Below, piece after piece: positions 50,946-59,592 of a stretch of DNA of 64,000 nt. Location of the stretch: positions 62,001 through 126,000 of the forward strand of contig NZ_CP109444.1 in NCBI RefSeq assembly GCF_036227225.1, read 5' to 3'. Each line of letters opens with the position of its first letter. The stretch's first letter is position 1. Source of the stretch: Streptomyces sp. NBC_01478. Lineage in GTDB: Bacteria > Actinomycetota > Actinomycetes > Streptomycetales > Streptomycetaceae. The notes beneath the pieces were generated by a model. The model worked only from the letters and a program-made list of their open reading frames with translations. It did no database searches and was not told where the DNA came from. Both the position numbers and the translations under genes were made by a program.

Positions 50946-51906
50946 TTCCGAGCTCCACGAACTGATCGTCGTCGGCTCGGGCCCCGCCGGGTACAGCGCC
51001 GCGATCTACGCCGCCCGGGCCCAGCTGAAGCCGCTGGTCTTCGAAGGCTCGGTGACCAGCGGCGGGGCGCTCATGACGACCACCGAGGTCGAGAACTTCC
51101 CCGGTTTCGGCGACGGCATCGACGGGCCAACGCTGATGGCCCAGATGCGGAAGCAGGCCGAACGTTTTGGCGCTCACCTCGTGCCCGATGACGCCGTCGG
51201 CCTCCAGCTGACAGGACCGGTCAAGACCGTACTCGACAGTTCCGGTCGCAGCCATCACGCCCGCGCGGTTGTGCTGGCCATGGGTTCCGGCTACCGCCAC
51301 CTGGGGCTGACGGGCGAGGACAGACTCTCCGGTCGCGGGGTGAGTTGGTGCGCTACGTGCGATGGATTCTTCTTCCGCGGACTGGAGATCGCCGTCGTGG
51401 GGGGTGGGGACAGCGCGCTGGAAGAGGCAACCTTCCTGACTCGGTTCGCCGAGAAGGTCTACGTGATTCATCGGCGCGACGGGCTTCGCGCGTCCAAGGC
51501 GATGCAAGAACGAGCCTTCGCCGACCCGAAACTGGAGTTCGTATGGAACTCGCAGGTCACGGAGATTGTCGGTGACCAGCGAGTCGAGGGTGTCACCCTT
51601 CGTGACACCGTGACGGCTGAGACTCGGCAGCTGCCGGTCAGGGGCCTGTTCATAGCGATCGGACACGACCCGCGGTCCGCTCTCGTCCGCGACCAGGTCG
51701 ATCTCGATGCTGCTGGCTACGTGCGCGCCGCCCATCCCACGACGCACACGAACCTCGATGGAGTCTTCGCCTGTGGAGACCTCGTCGATTCGCGATACCG
51801 GCAGGCCATTACCGCAGCCGGGTCCGGCTGTGCCGCTGCCCTGGACGCCGAACGCTACCTGTCCGGGCTGTCCACAGCCCCGCACTCAACAACCGCCACC
51901 GCCTAA
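50935..51906 (+). CDS. Thioredoxin-reductase-like flavoprotein
   Basis: 323 residues. FAD loop [20 protein letters not shown], redox Cys139 and Cys142 (SWCATCDG), NADPH loop [15 protein letters not shown] and C-terminal [20 protein letters not shown], all in thioredoxin reductase order. It overlaps the dioxygenase gene, so is likely cotranscribed. It may reduce the thioredoxin partners of the two peroxiredoxin-like proteins in the window rather than serve as the housekeeping TrxB. Confidence 0.9.
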   Translation: MSGDSELHELIVVGSGPAGYSAAIYAARAQLKPLVFEGSVTSGGALMTTTEVENFPGFGDGIDGPTLMAQMRKQAERFGAHLVPDDAVGLQLTGPVKTVLDSSGRSHHARAVVLAMGSGYRHLGLTGEDRLSGRGVSWCATCDGFFFRGLEIAVVGGGDSALEEATFLTRFAEKVYVIHRRDGLRASKAMQERAFADPKLEFVWNSQVTEIVGDQRVEGVTLRDTVTAETRQLPVRGLFIAIGHDPRSALVRDQVDLDAAGYVRAAHPTTHTNLDGVFACGDLVDSRYRQAITAAGSGCAAALDAERYLSGLSTAPHSTTATA

Positions 51907-52035
51907 CAAGCCCCCCAGGCGCAGGTCATCCGACAACGTGATGGCGCAGAGGCACGGCCACATCACTAGAGATCATGGCCCAATGGCAGCGGAGGAAGGC
52001 CCACGGGCCACTTTTTGTGGACGGCGACGGCAGCT

Positions 52036-52047
52036 TAGGTTCGGGCC
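52036..52047 (+). promoter_or_regulatory. Leaderless-type -10 box for HD gene
   Basis: TAGGTT-CGGGCC-ATG, identical in spacing and spacer to the box before GlxA at 21299 (TAGGAT-CGGGCC-ATG). No ribosome-binding site. Confidence 0.45.
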
Positions 52048-52629
52048 ATGAACGATCCTCTGGTTGTACCGACTGGCGACATCCCCGACGCAGCCCTCGC
52101 GATCCTGCACGAGACGGTGGACAGGCAGATTGCCGAACACAGCCTGCGCAGTTTCTACTTCGCACGGCTGACTGCTCAGCAAGAAGACCTGCTGAGCGAT
52201 GCGGCATACGACGAGGGTCTGCTGTTCGCCGCCACAGTCATGCACGACCTCGGGCTGGGGATGCTTGCCGAGGGCAATGCCCGATTCGAGGTCGAAGGGG
52301 CGGACCTCGCCGCAAAGCTGCTGGCCGAGCACGGGGTCCCTGACGGCGACATCAGCCGGGTCTGGGAAGCCATCGCCCTGCACAGCTCGCTCGGCCTCGC
52401 CGACCGCATGGGCCTGCTGACCTACCTGACCCACAAGGGCGTCTTCACCGACGGCGGTCGCTTCACCGAGCTTTCCCCCGAACTGCAGGAGCCCGTGCGT
52501 CTCGCCTACCCGCGGTCGCCCGACGACCACTCGCTCCAGGCGGCCATCGTCAAGCACGCCCGAAAGTCTCCGAAGGCGGCGCCGCCCTTCTCGATCGCGG
52601 CTGAACTGCTCAGGCAAGCCGGCGGCTGA
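52048..52629 (+). CDS. HD-domain protein (cyanamide hydratase-like)
   Basis: 193 residues with His31 (EHSLRSFYFA), His66-Asp67 (TVMHDLGL), RFEVEGADLA and His112 (WEAIALHSS), the same residue numbers as the protein at 20595. It has no GlxA or hydrolase beside it, unlike the other copies. It follows the thioredoxin-reductase gene by 141 bp and has its own -10 box. Confidence 0.86.
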   Translation: MNDPLVVPTGDIPDAALAILHETVDRQIAEHSLRSFYFARLTAQQEDLLSDAAYDEGLLFAATVMHDLGLGMLAEGNARFEVEGADLAAKLLAEHGVPDGDISRVWEAIALHSSLGLADRMGLLTYLTHKGVFTDGGRFTELSPELQEPVRLAYPRSPDDHSLQAAIVKHARKSPKAAPPFSIAAELLRQAGG

Positions 52630-52675
52630 CGAGAGCCAGAGGCAGGCCGCCGGTACACACGACGGGAGGAGGGCG

Positions 52676-52800
52676 TCAGCCTGCAAGCCAACGCGAAGAC
52701 CATCGAAGGCGCACAGCACCCGGACCGCGGCACCCAAGCAGCAGGTGCTGCAGAACGCCAAGACCATCGGCGACGTGTCCGGCGCGCCCTTCTTGATTGA
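52676..52800 (+). pseudogene. ISAzo13-type transposase scrap
   Basis: The plus frame reads SLQANAKTIEGAQHPDRGTQ, the conserved core of ISAzo13-family transposases, before the frame breaks. The rest of 52801-53058 shows nothing recognisable. Confidence 0.6.
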
Positions 52801-53058
52801 TCGGCAGCTTCAGCATCATCGCCGCGCCCGGCCGGCCCCGCACGGGGCGCATGAGGGGGGCTATCACGTGTTTGGGTGAGTGAGCGGGAATGGCAGTGGA
52901 CCCACACTATGGATAGCGCACTGAATGGACGGCTGTCCGGCTGGAAGATCGTGCTCTCCTGGCTCTGTGGCCAGCGGACCGACCGGGACCGGGTGGAGCA
53001 AGCCCTGTCCCGAGGATGTCTCTTCATCACGAATCCCCACTCACGAGAGGACATCGCC

Positions 53059-53478
53059 ATGCCGATGATCGACGTGTACGCCCCGACCGGGACGTTCGAC
53101 GACAAGCATGCACTCGCCCAGGAACTCGCTCAGGCGATCATGCGATGGGAGAAGGTGCCCGCGATCCCCTTCTTCCTCGACAACACCGCCGCGTTCATCC
53201 ACGAGCTGGACCCGGACTCCCATTCGACCGCCGGCGGCAGCGCCGGTGTGCGCGTGAACGTGACCACCAATGCCGGCGCGCTGGACCGCGAGCAGCAGCT
53301 TGGGCTGGTCAAGGAATTCACCGCTCTGGTCGCCAAGGCCGCGGGTGACCCGACGCTGGAGGAGCGCACCTGGGTCGCCCTCACCGAGGCGGTCCCCGGA
53401 GGCTGGGGCATCGCCGGCCACGCCTACACCAACGAGGAGATCGTCCAGCACGTGCGCGAACTGCTCGGCAAGGCGTAG
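53059..53478 (+). CDS. Tautomerase-family protein
   Basis: 139 residues from ATG 53059 behind GAGAGGACATCGCC. MPMIDVYAPTGTF exposes a Pro near the N-terminus, but position 2 is Pro after Met, so the catalytic Pro2/Pro1 is available after Met removal. The two beta-alpha-beta units (HALAQELAQAIMRWEK; REQQLGLVKEFTALVAKAAG) fit tautomerases of the 4-oxalocrotonate/MIF superfamily. A keto-enol shift in aromatic breakdown is plausible. Confidence 0.8.
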   Translation: MPMIDVYAPTGTFDDKHALAQELAQAIMRWEKVPAIPFFLDNTAAFIHELDPDSHSTAGGSAGVRVNVTTNAGALDREQQLGLVKEFTALVAKAAGDPTLEERTWVALTEAVPGGWGIAGHAYTNEEIVQHVRELLGKA

Positions 53479-53500
53479 GCGTCTGCCGCCTGGTCGCGCG

Positions 53501-53537
53501 CTTGCGCCCTGCAGGCGGGAGCCCTGCAGGGCGCAAG
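53501..53537. terminator. 15-bp perfect stem-loop after tautomerase
   Basis: CTTGCGCCCTGCAGG (53501) and CCTGCAGGGCGCAAG (53523) with a 7-nt loop, 22 nt past the stop codon. There is no T-run, so it may work as a factor-independent GC-rich terminator or stabilise mRNA. Confidence 0.6.
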
Positions 53538-53708
53538 GCAGGCACCGCCCGGGCCCGCAGGGAACGCGATTCAACGGGCCCGGTGAGTCTGCGGGATCGT
53601 GCCGCGTCTCAGCCAGCCCCACATGTGCTCCCCGGATCCGGCTGCCTTCTCGCGTTCTGCCGCCGGGTCCGGGGTCAATTTTCCACCGCATTCCCTGAAA
53701 GGTGCGTC

Positions 53709-54476
53709 ATGCCCTCTTCGGCAGAACTGAGCGGCCGTGTCGCTGTGGTGACCGGAGCATCCAGCGGCATCGGCGAACAGATCGCGCGGACGTTCGCTGC
53801 ACGCGGTGCATCGGTCGCCCTGCTTGCCCGCCGTAAGGACAAGCTCAAGGCGATCGTCAAGGACATCACGGCGTCGGGAGGCAGGGCAGCGTCCTATCCG
53901 GTCGACCTCACCGACGCATCGGCCACCACAGCAGTGGCAGGCGAGATTGCCCGTGAACTCGGCGATGCCGGAATCGTAGTGAGCAATGCGGGCATCATGC
54001 TGCCGACGCCGCTCAGTGACCTCAATCCACCGGACTGGAGCCGCCAGGTCGAGCTGAACATCGGTGCGGTGAACAACACGCTGATCGCGTTCACCGAGCA
54101 GCTCGTGCGCTCCGCGGCGACCACCGGTGTAGCGGACCTTGTGAACACGGCTTCGTTTGCCGGCCGGGGTGTGTTTCCGACGTTCTCGGTCTACGCGGCG
54201 TCGAAGGCTTATGTGATCCACCTGGGCAACAACCTGCGTGCGGAACTGGGACCGAAGAACGTGCGGGTCACCACGATCCAACCGGGCATCGTCGGCACGG
54301 AGTTGCAGAGCCATATCGCTGACGAGAACGTACGCACACGGCTGGCCGCCACCCGGGACACGATCGAGTGGCTCACTCCTCAGGACGTCGCCGACGTGGT
54401 CGCCTATGCGGTGGGGCTGCCCGCTCGTGTGAACCTGCCCGAGATCACGGTCCTGCCCACCCGGCAGACGGCCTGA
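53709..54476 (+). CDS. SDR-family oxidoreductase
   Basis: 255 residues from ATG 53709 behind GAAAGGTGCGTC: VVTGASSGIGEQIA, VSNAGIM, VNTASFAG and YAASKAYV. The N-terminus and the C-terminal VRVTTIQPGIVGTEL place it among classical SDRs. It is followed by the enoyl-CoA hydratase 14 bp later. Confidence 0.9.
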   Translation: MPSSAELSGRVAVVTGASSGIGEQIARTFAARGASVALLARRKDKLKAIVKDITASGGRAASYPVDLTDASATTAVAGEIARELGDAGIVVSNAGIMLPTPLSDLNPPDWSRQVELNIGAVNNTLIAFTEQLVRSAATTGVADLVNTASFAGRGVFPTFSVYAASKAYVIHLGNNLRAELGPKNVRVTTIQPGIVGTELQSHIADENVRTRLAATRDTIEWLTPQDVADVVAYAVGLPARVNLPEITVLPTRQTA

Positions 54477-54490
54477 CCTGGAAGGTCGCC

Positions 54491-55339
54491 ATGACTGCCA
54501 CGACGCCCCACCTGACGCAGTTCACGATCACGGTCCCCTTCCCGGGATGCTGGAGGGTCACCTTCGACAACCCGCCGATCAACCTGATGAACGCCACGAC
54601 GGCCGCGGAGCTGCAGGACATCGTCACTGCGATGGAGGACGCGGACGACTTGCGGGTGGTCGTGTTCGACAGCGCCAACCCGGACTTCTTCTTCGCCCGC
54701 TACGACTTCTCCGGCGGCGGCCTGCCGACCACTCCGGGCCCGACGGGGCTACCGCCGTTCCTGGACATGACGGTCCGGCTCTCCCAGGTACCGGTGATCT
54801 CCATCGCGGAGATCACCGGCAGGGCCCGGGGCGGCGGAAACGAGTTCGCGCTCGCCTGCGACATGCGCTTCGCCGCCGCAGAGACAGCTCTGTTCGGGCA
54901 GCCCGAGATCGGCAGCAGTCTGATCCCCGGCGGCGGGGGTATCGAACGGCTCGCGGCCTTCGTGGGTCGGGGACGGGCATTGGAGATCGTTCTCAGCGCG
55001 GACGACTTCGACGCAGTGACTGCTGAGCGATACGGGTGGATCAACAGGGCTCTACCGGACGCGGACCTGACTGGCTACGTGGACGCACTGGCACGACGGA
55101 TCGCCACCTTCGACTCCGTGGCGCTCGGCACGGCAAAGAACATGATCAACCGTCATACCCTGCCCGCTCCCGAAGATCTGCTGGAATCCCAGGGGGCCAC
55201 GGTGGCACTGGTCCAGAACCCCGCGTTCCTGGACCGGTTCCAGCGGGTCCGCGCCTACGCCCGGGCTACCGGAGCAGACTTCGACATCCGGATGGGCCAT
55301 CACATGGGCGTGGTCCCGGACGCGGAAGCAGCGCAGTAG
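54491..55339 (+). CDS. Enoyl-CoA hydratase/isomerase-family protein
   Basis: 282 residues. The crotonase oxyanion loop GRARGGGNEFALACDMRFA and the second catalytic position in LFGQPEIGSSLIPGGGGIER are present. It lacks a clear Glu144 equivalent, where the loop has Gly-Asn. It could hydrate, isomerise or dehydrate an acyl-CoA. Cotranscribed with the SDR; consistent with CoA-dependent breakdown of an aromatic or branched acid. Confidence 0.88.
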   Translation: MTATTPHLTQFTITVPFPGCWRVTFDNPPINLMNATTAAELQDIVTAMEDADDLRVVVFDSANPDFFFARYDFSGGGLPTTPGPTGLPPFLDMTVRLSQVPVISIAEITGRARGGGNEFALACDMRFAAAETALFGQPEIGSSLIPGGGGIERLAAFVGRGRALEIVLSADDFDAVTAERYGWINRALPDADLTGYVDALARRIATFDSVALGTAKNMINRHTLPAPEDLLESQGATVALVQNPAFLDRFQRVRAYARATGADFDIRMGHHMGVVPDAEAAQ

Positions 55340-55468
55340 ACGTGCCGGTGACCGCACGCCGCGGACAAGCCCGAGGAGTGCTTGCCGAAGTGTGCGTCGC
55401 TGAACATCGGCGGCCAGTCGGCTCCCTGCGCAGGCAGTCCAGCCGGTCGCCTTGGCCCGCCAGAGCCC

Positions 55469-55502
55469 TGGATCAGGAACGGCCATGGCCGTTCCTGATC
55501 CA
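55469..55502. repeat. 34-bp perfect palindrome
   Basis: TGGATCAGGAACGGCCA and its exact reverse complement TGGCCGTTCCTGATCCA abut with no spacer. It lies 130 bp after the crotonase gene and 30 bp before the NAD-binding gene. It could be an operator, a hairpin in the leader, or a terminator. Confidence 0.8.
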
Positions 55503-55531
55503 TCGCCACAGGTAATGAATGGGTTGAAGAC

Positions 55532-56173
55532 ATGAAGGTCGTCATCGTCGGTGGGCACAGTCGGATTGCACTGCTGCTGACAGCGCTTCTGAGCCGGCAG
55601 GGCCACACAGTGGTGGGCACGGTGCGCTCCGAAAGGCAGGGGCACAATGTGGTTGCGGCCGGGGGCACGCCACTGGTGCTCGATATCGGGACCATCAGTG
55701 TGCAGGCGCTTGCCGAGGCCTTGTCCGGTGCCGACGCCGTGGTGTTCGCGGCGGGTGCCGGCTATGGCAGCACCACCCGGCAGAAGCAGGTTATCGACCG
55801 CGACGGTCCGATCCTGCTGGCCGACGCAGCCGAAAAGGCCGCGGTCAACCGCTACGTGCTCATCTCCTCGATGGGTGCCGACTACTTCGACAGCGGCTCG
55901 GCCGATCCGTTCCAGATCTATCTGCGTCTCAAGAGCGACGCGGATGCGAACCTTCGTGCGCGCTCGCTGGACTGGACCATCGTGCGTCCCTCCGGACTCG
56001 ATGATCGGCCGGGGTCCGGGCGGGTCCGGCTGGGAGAGGGGATCGGCGGCGGAAGCATTCCTCGTGCCGACGTGGCGATGCTGATCGCCCGGTTGCTGAG
56101 CGAGGGCATCGGTATTCGGCACCAGTTCGAGGTCACTTCCGGGTCCGAGCGCATCGAGGATCTCGTCTTCTGA
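55532..56173 (+). CDS. NAD(P)-binding atypical SDR
   Basis: 213 residues. KVVIVGGHSRIALLLTALLS is the nucleotide-binding loop (Gly-rich but with GxSxI variant), and VVFAAGAG, YVLISSMGADY and DWTIVRPSGL follow the NmrA/SDR_a5 pattern. These proteins often sense or repair redox cofactors. Single-gene unit just past the 34-bp palindrome. Confidence 0.83.
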   Translation: MKVVIVGGHSRIALLLTALLSRQGHTVVGTVRSERQGHNVVAAGGTPLVLDIGTISVQALAEALSGADAVVFAAGAGYGSTTRQKQVIDRDGPILLADAAEKAAVNRYVLISSMGADYFDSGSADPFQIYLRLKSDADANLRARSLDWTIVRPSGLDDRPGSGRVRLGEGIGGGSIPRADVAMLIARLLSEGIGIRHQFEVTSGSERIEDLVF

Positions 56174-56252
56174 CCGCCCAACACACAGACGGCCAAAGCC
56201 GAAGGGAAGCTCTCAACAGGTCAGCAGGACAAGAGCCTTGCCGACCCGCGAG

Positions 56253-56290
56253 GTGCGGTCCCCCACCTGTTCAGGTGAGGGACCGCGCAC
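56253..56290. terminator. Stem-loop between NAD-binding gene and LuxR gene
   Basis: GTGCGGTCCC-CCACCTG pairs with CAGGTG-GGGACCGC-CAC around a TT turn; one bulge on each side. The rest of 56291-56536 holds only the LuxR promoter region. Confidence 0.55.
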
Positions 56291-56536
56291 GTCGAGCTGT
56301 GCCGCCTGCGAGCTGACGGATTCGGGTGATGGCCGCAGAACCACGACCGTGATCCGCTTGCCGGTCGGTCGAGCTTCAGGGCGGGGATGCGGAACGGGGC
56401 ATGCACGCCTGAGAGGTGTGCACTGACTATGGTGGAGGCATGTACAAGGCGTGTCGTTGGTCCCACCCGGCCCCCGCCCCGATCATGAGCTACGGCCACT
56501 GCCGGTACCGTCGCGCAGGCGCTGGAGGGGCCTGAA

Positions 56537-59332
56537 GTGGCCAGGACCGTATTGCGGGGACGTGCGACGGCGATGTCGTCGGCCCTCTCGGTGGTCCGGC
56601 GCACGGAGCAGGACGGACGCAGTGGCATCGTCGTCCTCACCGGCGAAGCCGGCATCGGCAAGACCGCGGTGCTTGAGGAGCTGATCGCTCAGGCCCGGAC
56701 GCGAGGATTCGCCTCGGGGGCCGGCAAGGCCGATGAATCCGGGCAGATATCCCCGGGCGCACCGCTTCTGGTGGCGCTGCGCTCCGGTGCGTCTCCTCTG
56801 ATCGCCTCCGACGCACTGGCCGAACTCCAGCGCAGCGTCGACCAGCCTCTTCAACTCCTCGAGCAGGTCAGCACCCACCTCGAGAAGCTCGCCTGCGTCT
56901 CCCCTGTGATCTTCGCCATCGACGACGCCCAGTGGGCGGACCGGTTGACCAGGTTCGTGGTGCGGGCCCTGCCCGCGCGTCTGGCCGGGTCACCCATCGT
57001 GTGGGCCGTCGCCGGGCGCGACGCCGCCGGCGGCCTGATCTCGGATCTCTCGCGAACCGAGATCCCCTCGGTCCCCCTGGAGTTCATCCACCTGGGTCCC
57101 CTGGACACCCACGATGTCGGCGCCCTCGCGCAGGACCTTCTCGGCAGCGCCCCCTCCGAGAAGGTCCGCGGCATGCTGAATGGAGTTGGCGGCAACCCCT
57201 TTCTGGTCACGCAGATCCTGGACGGCCTGGCACAGGCCCGCACACGGGGCGAACCGGAGGACCAGGTCCCGGCCGAGTTCGTCTTCGCGACACGCCGAAA
57301 ACTGCTGGGCCTGGGCGCGGGCGAACGCCAACTGGTGCAGACCGCGGCCGTGTTCGGCCAGCCGTTCGCGGTCGATGACGCCACTGCCCTGCTGGCCGAA
57401 CATCCGGCCGCTCATGTGTGGGCCTGGGCGGAGCTGGCCGTCGAGTCCGGTCTGCTTGCCGCCCGCGACCACCGCCTCAGTTTCCGGCACGACCTGGTTC
57501 GCGAGACGGTCTACGCCGACCTCACCGACAACGCCCGACGCGCCCTGCACAAGCGCTGCGCCGAACACCTGATGGCGACCGGGCACGGCCCGCTGAGCAC
57601 CGCCCCGCACGCGCGGGCGAGCGCGGCACCCGGGGACCTGGCCAGCGCGAGGATCCTCACCCAGGCCGCCGACGCCGCCGTCACGGCCATGCCCCACACC
57701 GCAGGCGATCTCGCCCTCCAGGCCTTCCAGCTCCTGCGTCCCGCCCAGCCCGCCTGGCTGACCGTCGGGGAACACTGCGTCGACATCCTCTCCCGGGTCC
57801 AGCGCTGCGCCGAGGCGGTCACGGTTGCCGACACACTGCTGGCCTGGTCCGACGATCCCGCAGCCACCGCCCGCATTCAGGTCCTGGCCGCCCGCGCCCT
57901 GTGGCTGATGGGCCGGCTCGCCGACTCCCTGACCCGGATCGACACAGCGCTGTCCCAGCCCGGTCTGCCGCCTGCGCTGCGGTCCTGGCTCACCTCCTCG
58001 CGCGCCTTGGCCCTCACCCGGACGGAACCCGCCGACATCGCCAGACAGGCGGCAAAACCAGCCCTGGCCGAAGCCCGGCTCACAGGCGACCGTGAGGCGA
58101 TCACCGTGGCGCTCCAGGCTCTCGGCGAGGCAGCCAAGAACTCCGGGCACCACGCCGAAGCCCTGGCCCACTTCCGCGCACTGCGCACGACCGCCGGCCA
58201 CACGCACCTGGCTCAGGAAATACTGGCCCTGCAACTGCTCGACCGCTTCGCCGAGGCCGAGACGATACTCGGCGCCGCCCACACCGATGCCCGCGACCAG
58301 GTCGAGGCGATCCTGCCCTCCGTGCTGTACGCACAGCTGTGGCAGGAGTTCAGCCTCGGCCGCCTCGATGACGCCGACTCCACCGCCCGAACCCTGATCG
58401 CGCTGAGCGAGGAGCTCGGCAACCACACGCACGGCCTGCAAGCGATCATGATCACAAGTTCCGTCGCGCTGCTGCGCGGCGACGTCGCCGGAGCCCGCAA
58501 CCGTCTGACCCCGGCCCTGACGCACGCGGACGCCGACGACGAGGTCCGCCTGCCTGGCCTGCACCTGCTGCAGGGGTGGATCAGCGCGGCGGAAGGCCAC
58601 CTGGACCAGGCCATGTCGATCCTGTCCCCCGCGTTGTACCGGGCCAGGGAGTCGCCGACCTACTGGCCCTGGTGGCCCGGCTGGTTGAGGGGATTCACCC
58701 GGTTCGGCCTGGCCGCCAGCGATCTGGGCTTCGCCGAGCACGCGGTGGCCCTTGCCGAGGAGGGGGCTGCCCGCAACCCCGGTGTGGCCAGTTTCGAGGG
58801 AATAGCGCTGCAACTGCGCGGCACTCTTCGTCAGGACCTCACCCTCCTGCGCCGGGCCACGGAGATGCTCGCCCGCAGCCCGCGGCCCGCGCTGAGGGCC
58901 GGCGGCTACGAGGACTACGGCCGGGCGCTGCTGACCGCTGGGCAGCGAAAGGAAGGCGTGGCCAACCTCGACCTCGCCTGGGACATCAACCACCAAATGG
59001 GCGCGCGCGGATCCGTACTCGCGCTCCAGCACGTGATGCGCCGCGCCGGGATCCGCCGCTCCAAATGGATCAACGATGTCGAGCGGCCTCGTACCGGGTG
59101 GGCCGCGCTGAGCGAAGCAGAAAGGAAAGTCGCGCAACTGATCAGCGCAGGGCAGACCAATCAGGCCGCCGCCCGCACGCTGGGACTGTCGCCCAACACC
59201 GTGGGAACACACCTGCGTTCGATCTTCGCGAAGCTCGACGTGCACTCGCGCGTGCAACTGGCCAACGTCTGGAACGACCGCACCGCGACCGAGCGCGTGT
59301 CTGAACTCAGCGCAGCCCGCCGACGCCCGTAG
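56537..59332 (+). CDS. LAL-type LuxR transcriptional regulator
   Basis: 931 residues. The Walker A loop TGEAGIGKT (36-43) and Walker B-like IFAIDDAQWAD (~130) form the ATPase. A long helical (TPR-like) midsection follows. The C-terminal LuxR HTH is LSEAERKVAQLISAGQTNQA, ARTLGLSPNTVGTHLRSIFA. Size is normal for the LAL family. It is the full-length relative of the truncated gene at the window's left edge and may sense a metabolite to switch on nearby catabolic genes. Confidence 0.93.
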   Translation: MARTVLRGRATAMSSALSVVRRTEQDGRSGIVVLTGEAGIGKTAVLEELIAQARTRGFASGAGKADESGQISPGAPLLVALRSGASPLIASDALAELQRSVDQPLQLLEQVSTHLEKLACVSPVIFAIDDAQWADRLTRFVVRALPARLAGSPIVWAVAGRDAAGGLISDLSRTEIPSVPLEFIHLGPLDTHDVGALAQDLLGSAPSEKVRGMLNGVGGNPFLVTQILDGLAQARTRGEPEDQVPAEFVFATRRKLLGLGAGERQLVQTAAVFGQPFAVDDATALLAEHPAAHVWAWAELAVESGLLAARDHRLSFRHDLVRETVYADLTDNARRALHKRCAEHLMATGHGPLSTAPHARASAAPGDLASARILTQAADAAVTAMPHTAGDLALQAFQLLRPAQPAWLTVGEHCVDILSRVQRCAEAVTVADTLLAWSDDPAATARIQVLAARALWLMGRLADSLTRIDTALSQPGLPPALRSWLTSSRALALTRTEPADIARQAAKPALAEARLTGDREAITVALQALGEAAKNSGHHAEALAHFRALRTTAGHTHLAQEILALQLLDRFAEAETILGAAHTDARDQVEAILPSVLYAQLWQEFSLGRLDDADSTARTLIALSEELGNHTHGLQAIMITSSVALLRGDVAGARNRLTPALTHADADDEVRLPGLHLLQGWISAAEGHLDQAMSILSPALYRARESPTYWPWWPGWLRGFTRFGLAASDLGFAEHAVALAEEGAARNPGVASFEGIALQLRGTLRQDLTLLRRATEMLARSPRPALRAGGYEDYGRALLTAGQRKEGVANLDLAWDINHQMGARGSVLALQHVMRRAGIRRSKWINDVERPRTGWAALSEAERKVAQLISAGQTNQAAARTLGLSPNTVGTHLRSIFAKLDVHSRVQLANVWNDRTATERVSELSAARRRP

Positions 59333-59554
59333 ATCCGCTCCCGCAGCCCCGTTGCCAACCTTCGTCGGCATCGCGCGGGGCTTCCAGAGGCGTTGAGCCA
59401 AGATCATGGGCCAGGAGCCGCGTGAACACCGGCAGTTGATCTCAGCGTTCCGCGCGGCAGCTCGGCGTGCTCCTCAGCCAAGGAGGAGGGGGTACTGCTG
59501 GAGCTGTTGACTGTCACGCCCAGACGCTCGGCCATCGGCTGCACGGAATGCCCT

Positions 59555-59583
59555 CTGAGCTCGGCATAAGAAGCCGAGCTCAG
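59555..59583. terminator. Bidirectional terminator between LuxR and secreted protein genes
   Basis: CTGAGCTCGGC (59555) and GCCGAGCTCAG (59573) are 11-bp perfect arms with a 7-nt loop, between two convergent genes (stops at 59332 and 59593). Nothing else is seen in 59333-59554 except a short repeat (see findings). Confidence 0.65.
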
Positions 59584-59592
59584 GCAGGCCGA

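Noticed and set aside
54491..55339. Assignment to one named crotonase (for example PaaF or a naphthoyl-CoA enzyme)
   Set aside because: The oxyanion loops are clear but the catalytic positions do not match one characterised member well enough.
56990..59407. An 805-codon open frame on the minus strand
   Set aside because: It is the antisense shadow of the LAL-type LuxR gene, which has Walker A and HTH motifs in the sense frame.
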